From Torymus aiolomorphi (taxonomy: Eukaryota > Arthropoda > Insecta > Hymenoptera > Torymidae), in contig CM070874.1 in assembly GCA_036365515.1 (NCBI GenBank), positions 215,378,942 to 215,442,941 of the forward strand: a stretch of 64,000 bases of DNA, given 5' to 3'. Below the pieces are notes generated by a model, which saw only the letters and a program-made list of their open reading frames with translations, made no database searches and was not told the DNA's origin. Every line of letters begins with the position of its first letter. The first letter of the stretch is position 1. Positions 34,053 to 46,000 of the stretch are shown here, piece by piece. A program made the position numbers and the translations under genes.

Positions 34053-34735
34053 ATGAGTTTCCTCTTTATAAGTTATATAACCATAAGTTGTACTTTTATG
34101 TATAAAGTACTGCAAATCATAAATATTAAATTTAGAATAAATCAGAATGACTTGTTACAATCCAACACGTAAACATGTTAATATTCTCTAATATATGTAA
34201 AGTTATTTTATAAATATATGTGAATTGGCAATAATTATAAATGCTTTATATTGTCTTGTACTAAATCAACTAAGATTCAATCCTTTTTTTGTTGATATAA
34301 TGTACCTTAGAATAATAAACCAAAATGCAATTAATCGTTTAATAAGAGAATAGCAAGCATCATTAAATGTAGCTTAGTCTTATATACTTATGACACGGAT
34401 GGTAATATGAGAGAGCATTGGCATTTCGTGTAGCTTTACAACTGGTACTGATGCTACTGCATCTTTATTATACTGACAGTTCTAGTAAAAATTGATTAGT
34501 ACACGCTTACAAATAATGAGTTAGGAAATTGAACAAATTGGACATCCAACGAACTCTATTGGATACACTAGTTTATTCCAGCCTAACACCAGAAAATATA
34601 GTTCGTCTAATGTCCAATTTTACAATTTCCTTAATCGTACTTCGATGAACCATTCAAAACTCACCGTACAAATTATGAAAAATTTTATAAACTCTTATTA
34701 AATTTTCTTATTATAACTAAACATTTTTCCATCAA

Positions 34736-35189
34736 TCATTCCTAATTAAAATATGTTAAGTTGAAATTCACCTCAATAAGATACTCGGCCAAGAAAATTT
34801 TGATAGTACTGGTTTACGTGTTGTTTGTTAAACATAAGTCTGGCATTGAAGTGACATCAGCAATAGTATTGGATCTAACGTTATATGAAATTTCAGTATT
34901 CTTTCATACTGCTACCCAAGACGTAGCAACAACAAAAATTTAATATCAGCTGTGCGTGTCTTGGACTGTAAATAGTCATTCTATTTTTTTTTCAAGTTAT
35001 AGTCATACTTTGCTAGTATTTCATTTTTAATATTACGAATTATTGTTAGCAGTATGCAAGGACACTAACATTTTATACGACTTTAGAACTATACAACACT
35101 ATCGCTACTGTCCTTTCAATACCATACTTATCTTTAACGAATACCATGTACACCGATACTATCAAAATTTTCTACTTGGTCAAGTATTT
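34736..35189. other. Unique centre of the palindromic element
   Basis: This is the only part of the palindrome without an inverted counterpart. A 60-codon open frame (34761-34943 +) is too short and AT-rich to call. I see no gene. Confidence 0.5.
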
Positions 35190-36826
35190 TGAATGAAAAA
35201 ATGTTTCGTTATAATAAGAACATTTTATTAGTTTATAAAATCTTTCACAATTTATAGGGTGAGTTTTGAATGGTTCGTAGAAGTATGATTAAAGAAATTG
35301 AAAAAATTGAACATTAGACGAACTATATTACCTGGTGTTAGGCTGGAATAAACTAGCGTATTCAATAATTGGATGTCCAATTCGTTCAATTTCCTAATTC
35401 ATTATTTTTAAGCGTATACTAATCAATTTTTACTAGGATTGTCAGTATAATAAAGATGGGGTAGCATCAGTATCTGTTGTAAAGCTATACAAAATGCCAA
35501 TGCTCTTTCATATCACCACCCGTGTCATAAGTATATAAGACTAAGCTACATTTAATGGTGCATGCTATTCTCTTATTAAACGAATAATTGCATTTTGGTT
35601 TATTATTCTAAGGTACATTATATCAACAAAAAAAGGATTGAATCTTAGTTGATTTAGTACAAGACAATATAAAGCATTTATAATTATTGCCAATTCACAT
35701 ATATTTATAAAATAACTTTACATATATTAGAGAATATTTACATGTTTACGTCTTGGATTGTAACAAGTCATTCTGATTTATTTTAAATTTAATATTTATG
35801 ATTTGCAGTACTTTATACATAAAAGTACAACTTATGGTTATATAACTTACAGTGAAAGAGGAAACTCATTTAGCAGTAAATTTAAAATAATATAATACTT
35901 ATTACATGGATTTTTTCCTAATTCAAAGGTACGTGATAATAATTAAGTAGCGCTTGTTCATATCAGTTGCAAACCATAATACATAACGAAACTGTAAAGG
36001 ACAGTTTGGATAAGATTCTCAGTCGTCGCCCATGTCAACGTGCTAATGTGGTGTGTATGTGCGTGGTGGGAACCTGGGGTACGCAAATCCTATTCCATAG
36101 TCATCGCCGATGCCTATCAAGGCAGTTACTATTGAGTACTCGAAGGCGCGCTCGATGTTGGCCTCGCTTGTTTTTGATATCGCGGGTCGGCGTCGAGTAG
36201 CGCGAGCCCGAGACACATTAAACATCGTCTAGTCTTTCTCTTTTCTGCCGTTTTTTGTCTTTGAAAAAATTGTAAGTACTGTACCTATATGTAAATACAA
36301 CACCAGTATAAATAATGTTTTATCTACAAATGTTTCATTAAACTATTATTTTTATAAACACTGTTGCACTGCTACATAATTTATTCTAATTCATAATTAT
36401 CTTATATAAATTTGTAATTAATAACTTTAAATGTGAGAAAAACTCAAATTTTCATAGCACAATGTAAAAACCATATTTTTTAAGAGATAATATCAACATG
36501 ATTTTTAGGTGCTAATCACGTGATAATCAGGGGACGTTCTGATATGATATTCAGCTGAAATCAGCTGGACTTTTTCAGTATAAACTATAATTTTTTAAGG
36601 TAATTCGTTTTTATCATTAAAAATAATTTTTATGCATATTTTTGGTGTATATTTTTTTTATAAAAATTTTGCGACTAATCGCGCGATTAATCGCGCAAGT
36701 AATCACGCGATTTATCGCGTCATGATTTGATCGATATCATGACGCAATTACTTGGGCGAGTACCTACGCGATTGCTCGCGCGATTAGTCGCGCGATTACT
36801 CGCGCGATTTTTTTCAGTAGGGCATG

Positions 36827-37027
36827 ACTCTCTTATATGCGTGAACCTCGCGTCCCCTCGCTTCTTGGGTTTACAGATTATTCAAATAATCTATTTGGTT
36901 ATTGTTTCGTCATCGTAACTCCCTCGTATTCGTAGAAAATAAAAAATCCAAACTCGCGGGGGTGTTCAGTTTCACGCTCAAAATTATCGACGTGTGGATG
37001 AGCATGCAAAAAAAATTTCATTATGGG
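36827..37027 (-). repeat. 92-bp repeat units, right border of the nested complex
   Basis: 'catgactctcttatatgcgtg' and 'cgcttcttgggttta' continue the unit interrupted at 25587. A further unit (about 36943-37027, 'cacgctcaaaattatcgacg') resembles the first left-hand unit at 4855-4920. Confidence 0.65.
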
Positions 37028-37034
37028 GGAAGTA

Positions 37035-37352
37035 AGATGTACACACTGAAAAACTTTCCGAGTAGGTTCTAACCTTCACACCGAGCAACAGCAGCGCCGC
37101 GATGCGGCGTGGTCAGTACTCCGAAGCGAGTAACAGCTGCGCGTTTTTGGCGCGCTCCATACTCTTTTCCGAGAGGTTAGGTCACGCGCACACAGATCAG
37201 CGCAGTGGCTATACCGAATCTGAGTAACCACTACTCAGATCGGAGTAACTGTTACTCCAATGAGAAGTGTAGCGCCTGACTCCACAGTTCAGAGCTCCAT
37301 CTAGACTTGAAGAGTACGAGCTACTCCGAAAGTCTCCCAGTGCACAGGAGAG
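37035..37352. mobile_element. MITE with CACTG termini
   Basis: The left end CACTGAAAAACTTTCCGAGT pairs with the right end, which reads CACTGGGAGACTTTCGGAGT on the minus strand. The interior is GC-richer and has smaller palindromes around 'gagtaactgttactcc'. The target duplication is not clear. CACTG ends occur in CMC/Chapaev-type elements, but that assignment is tentative. Confidence 0.6.
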
Positions 37353-37785
37353 TATCTACGCCCAGAGAGACTCAGCTGATATTTTTATATTTTTCAGTTT
37401 ATAAAATTATGAATCAATTGATGCCGTAATAATAAATCAATGCAATCTTTGTCAAATGTGTAAATTCTACAACTTGCCTACGTTTAAAAATAAACTTTTA
37501 TTTTTTTTACAGTTATTGATTACCATTAATAGTTTCGTAAAGCAACAGAAATAATATCATAAATATGAATTTCAAAGACTTACTAATTATTTTATTCTTT
37601 TTAGTGCGGAATATTAAATATAAATAAACAACGTTGTGCAAAATTAGTTTTTAATTTACGTTTTATGTACTTTCCTATGTTCACAAAAAAAATAACTCCA
37701 AAAATAGACTTGTAAGATGTCGAAGATTAGATAGAATGTATGATGTCAATGGTATATGAATTCTAACGGTTAAAAGTTTTAACCT
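37353..37785. other. AT-rich spacer
   Basis: Nothing recognisable. One short 'ttttattttttttacag' could mimic a splice acceptor, but no exon follows. Confidence 0.45.
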
Positions 37786-38040
37786 CTGAGTGCCAAACTC
37801 CCAACGCCGAGGCGAGAGACTTGAGGCCTGCGGGCCGCACGTAAGTGCGTTCGCTCGCATTTGTGCTGCGATCGGCCGCGGTCGGCCGCGGTCGTAGGTG
37901 TGCGCGCCCGCTGAGCCCGCTCCCAACCAATGAGAGAAGCAAACGCATGCGCTGCTACCGCGGCCGACCACCGCCGACCGCAGCCAAAAACAAGCGAACG
38001 TGCTTATTTGGCCCAGACCTGCGAGCATCTTAAAATTTTA
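37786..38040. promoter_or_regulatory. GC/CpG-rich palindromic segment, promoter-like
   Basis: CpG-dense DNA with 'gatcggccgcggtcgg' and 'ccgcggccgacc', plus inverted 'gtgcgttcgctcgc' and 'gcgaacgtgc' near the edges, so it can fold back. A CCAAT-like 'aaccaatgagag' lies at about 37925. It stands out in AT-rich DNA and could be a promoter for a transcript to either side, or another foldback element. No start site can be assigned. Confidence 0.35.
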
Positions 38041-38169
38041 AGCGCTATCGCACGTACACGTGTGACGTGTGACGGTAAAAATACGTAGCACATACCACCC
38101 GGCGCTCTCTGCGGCGGCAACAGAGGTTGCATTGCAAAACATAAACATGCGATCGGACTACGGCCTTAA

Positions 38170-38307
38170 CCTTTAGACTGCCGGGATTTGAAGGGCTTTA
38201 ATCGCCTTAGAAAATGCCAAAACTATGTCACTATACCTTAGATATAACTTATACAATGTTCCGATCACAGGTAGAGCCTATATTTAGACTTTCCGGCAGC
38301 CTAGAGG
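38170..38307. mobile_element. 138-bp piggyBac-type MITE
   Basis: Flanked by TTAA on both sides (38166-38169 and 38308-38311). The left end is CCTTTAGACTGCCGG; the right end reads CCTCTAGGCTGCCGG on the minus strand. TTAA targets with short C-rich TIRs are the hallmark of piggyBac-family elements. It has no coding capacity. Confidence 0.75.
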
Positions 38308-38321
38308 TTAATCCTTAAAGA

Positions 38322-38564
38322 ATGGATAAGTACATCACGAGAGGAAAAAATCCAAATACACCTATCGAGAGTCATGACGACGCTAGCATAGATAGCTCGA
38401 TTAAGATTGTTATAGGCGAGGTTACAAACGATTCTTTGAATAAATCAACTGCAGGAAGCTCTAAAGTTGACTGCGGTAAATTATTTTTGATCTATAAGGT
38501 AAATATAATTGAATATGACATCCATTTGAAATATTTTATTCTACATTTACTTTGCAGTCGATAA
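38322..38564 (+). CDS. Short open frame, possible transposase N-terminus remnant
   Basis: 80 codons starting MDKYITRGKNPNTP. This beginning resembles hAT/ZMYM-type transposase-derived proteins, but the similarity is short. The Ser/Asp-rich middle ends near LFLIYK, followed by 'gtaaatataattg', a possible splice donor. No downstream exon is recognised before family D starts. It is probably a relic; a real first exon cannot be excluded. Confidence 0.25.
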   Translation: MDKYITRGKNPNTPIESHDDASIDSSIKIVIGEVTNDSLNKSTAGSSKVDCGKLFLIYKVNIIEYDIHLKYFILHLLCSR

Positions 38565-38764
38565 ATTCTGCGAAGAGACTGTAGATAGAGGAAACGTTGT
38601 TTTTGATTCTTTTCTCTTTAATTTTTTACAAACGAATTAAATGCAACAATATGTCTATTTTTTGAAACTGATGTATATAAACATATTATTGATAAATGCA
38701 AATATGTAGGGATATTACAAAATTATTGAAGATGTAAAAAGTTTGAATAAAAGCAAGACTCAAT

Positions 38765-38882
38765 TTTGTTTCCTCCTACAGGAAGCTTTGTAATAGTAAA
38801 ATTTTAAGTTTCGTTAAATCGCTCTAGAAACATGATTAGAGGTGTTAGAAGTTTATATCACATGATTTTAGAAAATGTATGG

Positions 38883-38944
<62 letters not shown>

Positions 38945-40130
38945 GCGTGTGCGTGTGCGTGCGCGCGCGGCTTTATCTCCGGATCTACGCTGTCGATTTT
39001 AACCGGGCAGGGCTCATTTTTTTTTGTTTTTTTATTCCGAATTCGGGAAGAAAATAGTTTTTTATGATTCACTGATTCGTTTTTGTTTTATATCGAATTT
39101 TTGATTTTCAAAAAATTTTTTTTTTCAAATTTTTTAATGATTGGATATAAATTTTTGAGTCGTATATGTAGCATTCGAAAGAGCATGAAAAAACCTATAT
39201 TTAAAAAAAAATTCTCTAACTATCACGGTTCCTTTGTTATTAACAGAAACGTTTTTTTTTTAAAAAGCTTATAACTTCCAAATTAAATGGTCAATTTTTT
39301 CGAGAAAAATCATGATAATGCAGGATATAAATAACTATAATCTGTAAAAATTTGAATCGATTCTTTTGGTTAGTTTTTGAGAAAGAAATTGAAAAATGAA
39401 AAAAATGAGTTTTGTATGTCCAACGATTACGGAAGTAAAATTGACTTAATTGCTTCAAAATTTCTTGTAGACGTTGATTTTGGATAGTTCTCGCTCGAGT
39501 TCGTTGGGCAAAATGATTGGTCCATAAATTTCAGAGATATTTGAGGTTAAAATTTTTTTAACCTTTTTTTCAAATCGTAATTTCTCGAGAACGGTTCTAT
39601 GTATCTGAGTCGGATGGGAAGCAGTCGAATGAGAATTAAAATACCTATATTTTCCAAAAAAATAATTTTTCTAGCTATCACGGTTCTTCTGTTATTAACA
39701 AAAACGTATAAAGTGAAAAATGAAAAAAATGAGCTTTGTATGTCCAATTATTACTGGAGTAAAATTGACTTAATTGCTTCAAAATTCCTTGTAGAGGTAG
39801 ATTTTGAATAGTTTTCGGCTGTGTTCTTTGCGCAAAATGATTGGTTCTTAAATTATAGAGATATCTGAGGTTAAGATTTTTAAAAATTTTTTTCCAATTC
39901 GTAATTTCTCGAGAACGGCTTGATGAATCAGCTACAGATTTATAGAGAATTTTGTGTGGGATATAGATATTATGTATGTGAATTTTTATCAAGATAGTAC
40001 GATTACTTTTTGAGATATTTGATATTCAATATTTTCGTATTTTACAAAGTTATTTTCGTTGTTGCATGATAACTAGAGAAATTGTTATAATTTCTTTGAA
40101 ATTTGGTGGTGATGTAGAGTATGTATGTTA
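38765..40130 (+). repeat. Family D repeat, copy 3
   Basis: It starts 'ttcctcctacaggaagcttt', then 'gaggtgttagaagtttatat', a (TG)n tract (38883-38945) followed by GC-alternating DNA, then 'tgtatgtccaacgattacgg', matching copies 1 and 2. The segment 'gaaaaaaatgag.tttgtatg' occurs twice (about 39395 and 39725), so this copy has an internal tandem duplication. Confidence 0.7.
38883..38968 (+). repeat. (TG)n microsatellite in family D copy 3
   Basis: About 60 bp of TG followed by 'cgtgtgcgtgtgcgtg' and a CG-alternating end. There is no LINE in this one. Confidence 0.95.
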
Positions 40131-40139
40131 TATATTATA

Positions 40140-41707
40140 CAGGGTGGGCCAAAAGTACCGGAACGGCAAAATAACTCGGCGGGATTGTATTTTAAGAGAA
40201 AAAGCTTAAAACAAAAGATATAGGATTTTGTCTTGGCTATTCGACGGTGATAATGACCATGACCTTGACCATAACCTTGAATGTAATTTCAAGGTCAAGT
40301 TAATTTCTTTAAATGGGAACCGATAATTTTCACCTCAGAAATGAAAAGAGCGGAAATTTCACGTCCGAACGTGACCTTGACCATGACCTCAGCCTTGACC
40401 TTGAAGGTTATTTGAAGGTCAAATTGGTTTTTTCAGTGGGAACCCATAATTTTCACCTCAGAAATGAAAAGAGCGGAAAATTTTACGTCCGAATGTGACC
40501 TTGACCATGACCTCAGCCTTGACCTTGAAGGTTATTTGAAGGTCAAATTGGTTTTTTAAGTGGGAACCCATAATTTTCACCTCAGAAATGAAAAGAGCGG
40601 AAAATTTTACGTCCGAATGTGACCTTGACCATGACCTCAGCCTTGACCTTGAAGGTTATTTGAAGGTCAAATTTTTTTTCAGTGGGAACTCATACATATT
40701 TTTGACCCCGGAAATGGAAAGAGCAGAACATTCTACGTCTAAGTATGACCTTGACCATACCTTGACCATGACCTTTAAAGGTAAGAGACTCCGGCCAGTC
40801 AAGGCAAGGGTGAGAGACTCCGGCCAGTCAAGGCAAGGGTGAGAGACCCCGGCCAGTCAAGGCAAGGGTGAGAGACCCCGGCCAGTCAAGGCAAGGTTAT
40901 GGTTAGTGATGGTCACCGAAGGCAAACTAATTTATTCTTGGCCACTGGTGGATAACCGCAGATCTACCCAGTCATTGACGGTCACTGAGCGTCGTCAAAG
41001 GTAAATTTTGGTCACTCATGGTTATTGATGGTCACTGAAGGTAAACGAATTAATTAATGGCCACTAACGATAACTGAAGGTCTACTCAGTCATTGACGGT
41101 CATTAATGGTCATCAGAGGTAAATTTTGGTCACTTATGGTTAGTGATGGTCACCGAAGGCAAACTCATTTATTCTTGGCCACTGGTAGATAACCGCAGAT
41201 CTACCCAGCCAGTGACGGTCACTTATGGTCATCAAACGTAAATTGTGGTCACTCATGGTTATTGAATACAAGATATGGGTTCCCACTGAAAAAAAAAATT
41301 TGACCTTGGAACAATCTTCAAGGTCACGGTGGAGGTCATGGTCAAGGTCATACTCGGACGTAGAATTTTCCGCTCTTTTCATTTCTGAGGTGAAAATTAT
41401 GGGTTCCCACTGAAAAAACCAATTTGACCTTCAAATAACCTTCAAGGTCAAGGCTGAGGTCATGGTCAAGGTCACATTCGGACGTAAAATTTTCCGCTCT
41501 TTTCATTTCTGAGGTGAAAATTATGGGTTCCCATTTAAAAAAATTAACTTGACTTTGAAATTGCATTCAAGGTTATGGTCAAGGTCATGGTCATTATCAC
41601 CGTCGAATAGCCAAGAAAAAATCCTATATCTTTTGTTTTAAGGTTTTTCTCTTAAAATACAATCCCGCCGAGTTATTTTGCCGTTCCGGTACTTTTGGCC
41701 TACCCTG
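40140..41707. mobile_element. TA-flanked TIR element packed with TCAAGGTCA motifs
   Basis: The left end CAGGGTGGGCCAAAAGTACC (after TA at 40138-40139) pairs with a right end reading CAGGGTAGGCCAAAAGTACC on the minus strand (followed by TA at 41708-41709). The TIRs match closely over at least 185 bp. A TA duplication and this terminus suit a Tc1/mariner-type non-autonomous element. The interior holds three ~123-bp tandem units (about 40315-40680), four 29-bp units ('agagactccggccagtcaag', 40785-40895) and degenerate 'ggtcactgaaggtaaac' repeats. About 14 copies of the 9-mer TCAAGGTCA occur on either strand. Confidence 0.8.
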
Positions 41708-41709
41708 TA

Positions 41710-43087
41710 TATGTTTTTAAAGTAAAAAACTTCGTTTATGAATTTCAGAGATATTTGAGGTTAAAACTATTTTAGCACTCTTTTCAAATCGTATTTTTTC
41801 GTGAACGGCTGTATTATACTAGAAAATGGAGATGATGCGTACTCGCGTGCGTGTTGTTTACTTGCTTTTATCTTTTATTAAAGTTAATTTACAGCGTGTT
41901 TTTCTCAATGTATCTCTTTTCGCAGTTTCTTTCCAACAGTTGGCAATAGCTATTTTCTTTTTGTTTTTTGTTGGCAATGAATTTTTTTTTTTATTCTGCT
42001 ATTTGATTTCGCACTAATCTACAGACGATGCGGAAATGCGACGCAGAGAAAAGTAAATAGAAAAAGAGCGCTGGTAGGCGTGAAACCCTCGGCGATTTTC
42101 GTGTTCCGAAGGTAGAAGGATGCTTAAAATTTAACAATGGGCCGCGTTATACAAATCAATCGGATGTGTATATTTTTGTTTTTAATTTTGAAATACTTTA
42201 TTTCGAATGGAAACTCGTCAGTAAAATCTGTGGAATTGTAAATTGTTTCAGATGCAGAAGACAAATTGTAACTATATACATGCTGTTAATGACTAGCTTA
42301 ACGTAGGGTACCTATGTGTGAAGGTTACTGTGTGATTAACATAACTTCTTAAACTTTTAAGCGGATATAATCGTTCCATGTTTGATTTTTGTCTCGATAA
42401 ATGCATTTTGTTAATTAGATTGTAATATGTGATAAATTAAAATTTACACTTTTTATCGTAATTGTTCAAAAATTGCTAAATATCTACATTAACTTCAAGT
42501 GATTCGTGTGGTAATTACGGAAATCCCATATAAATACAGCTTAGCATTACTCTACCTCAGTTATCGTTCCCTGTGTTAAGAGATAGGGCACAGTAATTGG
42601 GGGGAGGGGAGGGGGGCACAGTAATAGCCACGACTACCCTAACAATGTTTGAGAATAATTTTTAGTAAAAAGGTTTTTTGGAAGAAAATGATACTTATTA
42701 TTCTTGATATATTTTTTAATATCATCATATTAACGTTGATATCAAGTTTGATATTGAGGATAATACTGAGGTTGATATTGAGGATGACATTGAGATTCAG
42801 ATTGAGTTTGAGGTTGATTTAGAGTTTGAGATTGAGGTTGAGGTTCAGATTGATATGTAGGTTTCCCTACTGAAAAATCTCACGTGAGACTCACGACAAA
42901 ATCCATGTGAAATTTTGGTTTTTAAATTGGGAAAATGACTTTTGCACAAGTGAGGAAAACAAATGAAGATAATATTTATGGTTAGTGATGTTTTTTGATT
43001 GAGAGTATAAATTAACACACCTTTTTCATAAAAAATAAACATATAAACATATTTATTATTTACAAGAAAGATTTTGCCTATAATTAT
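41710..43087. other. AT-rich stretch with a hexamer-like repeat
   Basis: 41710-41815 resembles family D tail sequence. A G-rich 'ggggggaggggaggggggcac' lies near 42600. At 42720-42858 a degenerate 6-bp repeat ('gaggtt', 'gatatt', 'gagttt') runs for ~140 bp. At 42868 'ccctactgaaaaatctcacg' resembles the terminus of the giant palindrome. No gene is seen. Confidence 0.45.
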
Positions 43088-43091
43088 ATAT

Positions 43092-46000
43092 GACCGAATC
43101 CATCTCAAACCAGGTGGTCCGCGTATGCCTATGTCACCGATCATTTTGGAATGAAACTATTCATGTTCTTCTCCAAAAATTATTTGACACGTATGTTTTA
43201 TTTTTTTGTTTTATCAAAATTTCATGCGTTCAGCGATAACGAAAAATTCCGAGAAAATTCTTACTTAGAAAAAAAATTTTTCAATGTAATTTTCAAACGG
43301 CTACTGTTACACCAGTTTTTTATGCTTTTAAGCGTGAAACATATAATTTTACTCAGGTTTGAGTCCTCTTTCACGTTCTCTATGTTATTAAAAAAAAAAA
43401 AAAAAATGCATGAGTTATGCACTTTTTACTGAAAAATGCACTTTTTAGAAAAATGCATTTTTCTCGAAAACCCCAATTTTTTTTTGCACAATTTTCTTAT
43501 GTCATGATAGAGGACCTAAATACCTATCTAGATGTATTTGTGAGATTCAGAACATTTGCGCTAGGATAGCGATCACTAATGAGATAACACAGAAACAAAT
43601 TTTTCAAGATTAACGCTTATATATAGTCAATGATATTAGAGTCAATATAAAGGTATTTATTTTTGTGCGTATGTAATATACAGGTACACATATGTATGTA
43701 TTTATTTTTTATTTGCGTCTTTTAGATTTTTTATTTTTATACCTATTTTACTACCTTTATTTTTCTGCTTCATTGTTCTTAACGATCAGCGGTCTTTGCT
43801 GTCAAACAATGTATTTTATCATCACATGTTTTTTTAACCCATGTATGGGTTTTTTGAATTCCAGGATACTTTGAAGTTGTAAGCCAATCAATATTTTTTT
43901 CTTTTCTGAATTGTTCTATTTCAACATCTCGTAAATGTATTATTAATAGCATCAGTATCGCAAAATCATTTGCGTTTTGAACAGCTTCTTCAAGGAGCTC
44001 TCGAAGATTATGCGAAGTAGCATAATGCTTTATAAGTCCACCCACACCATCTACAGCTCCTTTTCCGTGCCCAGTAGCAGAGAACAACCATTTTATATCA
44101 TACGGTGCTCGTTTTAATTCATCTAATTGAAAGCGATTTTTAAAGTGACTAGCGGCGCCGTCGGATACGATGGTAATTTTTTTAATTGAATCACAACAAT
44201 TTTCTTTGAAGAATTTTATAATTTTTTGTACTGCTAGCAAAGCATACGCTGAATCATGTTTCGGTCATCACTTATGACTGCGAAACTTTGTGTCGAATCC
44301 CCTTGCTAAGACACTGTTGTGAAAATAGAAATTTGTTCATTAACCCAATGATTTCCTTGAACAGCTTTATTATGAATCACATCCCAGTTTTCAGCGAAGT
44401 CTATTTGAAGAACTAAATGATGTGGGTCTTTTTTAGCATTTTCTCTTTCTGCTTTTATGGCTTTGCGTTGCATATTTTGTACATACATGTGAGTACTAAC
44501 CTTCATGATCTAAACCGAAAGTTCATTTTTAAAAGCAGAAATTGACAGTGTTTTTATAATCAAGTTTCCATTATCCCACAAAGCATATGTAATTTCTTCG
44601 GTGCCTTCTATATCTTGGAGTTTTAAAACATGAATAGTAATTCAGTTACTGTCTGGACAAATTTTACATTCTTGTAAATAGCATAAATCAGGTGGCTCAG
44701 AACACATTGTTGCGTTTATTATTTGTGACCGAATTTCATCCAACTCGGTAACGTTACTCCCTCTGAAATTAATTAAGCTCGTAAGTAATAAATCATAATT
44801 TGCGCAATAGATACAGAGACAAACTTCTTTGATGGGGGAAAGTAAGACATATTTTGGTCGCATACTATAAAACTTCGATTTACCAATTCTCAATTCGGGA
44901 TAATCATTTTTAAATGCTTTATACGTTATTTTCAGACTTCGAGTAAGAAAACGTTTAACTTTCCTCTCTTTCTTATCATTTATTTTAACGATAATAACCT
45001 CACTCTTATTGGGACTCTATCTTGAACAATTAAAATCGTCATTTATATAATATTCCATAACAATTTTTTCGGTCCTTTCATCAATTGGATGGCCTGTGTA
45101 TGCTTCTGGTTCGGAATAAACTCCATTTCCTTGTGCAAGATTTTTCGCTCTTTCTATCATGTACATTATTATGTCTGGAAATAAGGATGAACTTTCATTT
45201 TTCGTTAAGGATGAGGGTAGCAAAGTCAGAATTTTTATTTTTTCTGATACCGTAGAACATTTTTGCAAGGCTAAACCAAGATTTTGTATCCATTCTGTAC
45301 AATGTTGACACAGATATGTAGATGGTGTCAAAGGTAAATTAGGATAGAGGTGCTTCAATGGATGAGCAAGATCCTGAAGTTGTTTGAAACGTACGGAACT
45401 AGATTTGTAACAGATTTTTTTGTGCCTGTGTAAAACGTCTGCACATTTGATTCTCTCCGTTGAGTAATATTAAGACATCGTAGTTGAGTTGATAAGGTGT
45501 TAATATGTATTTTCCAAAAGATGATGGTTTTAAATAAGACGAGATGTGTGATATATAGCAGAAACCGAACTTTTCTTTGTAAATGTTAAGTCAAACCATA
45601 TCCATCTAGCGGACAAATGTAATAGTACATAAACTCATACAAGTAGGCGCACGTACATGTATATGTACGCACAAAAATAAACATCTCTATATTGACTGTG
45701 ATATCATTGGCTATACATAAGCGTTAATCTTGAAAAATTTGTTTCTGTGTTATCTCATTAGTGATCGCTATCCTAGCGCAAATGTTCTGAATCTCACAAA
45801 TACATCTAGATAGGTATTTAGGTCCTCTATCAACACATAAGAAAATTGTGCAAAAAAAATTGGGGTTTTCGAGAAAAATGCATTTTTCTAAAAAGTGCAT
45901 TTTTCAGTAAAAAGTGCATAACTCGTGCGTTTTTTAATTTTTTTTTTAAATAACATAGAGAACGTGAAAGAGGGCTCAAATCTGAGTAAAATTATGTGTT

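Larger units (their letters stand above)
25588..36826. mobile_element. Giant palindromic foldback element, split by a BEL insertion
   Basis: The ends are CCCTACTGAAAAAAATCGCG on the left and its reverse complement on the right (to 36826). Arms of about 1.6 kb run 25588-26496 plus 34058-34735 on the left and 35190-36826 on the right, around a ~450-bp unique centre. Without the BEL element it is about 3.7 kb. The outermost ~135 bp of each arm is a local hairpin built from 'aatcgcgcga' repeats. Flanking DNA is one 92-bp repeat unit split with a possible 2-bp CA duplication. There is no transposase. The superfamily is unknown. Confidence 0.78.

Noticed and set aside
37501..37520. Splice acceptor 'tttttttacag'
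   Set aside because: No coding sequence or donor partner was found nearby.
42720..42858. Telomere-like repeat
   Set aside because: The 6-bp units are degenerate GAGGTT/GATATT, not the insect TTAGG repeat.
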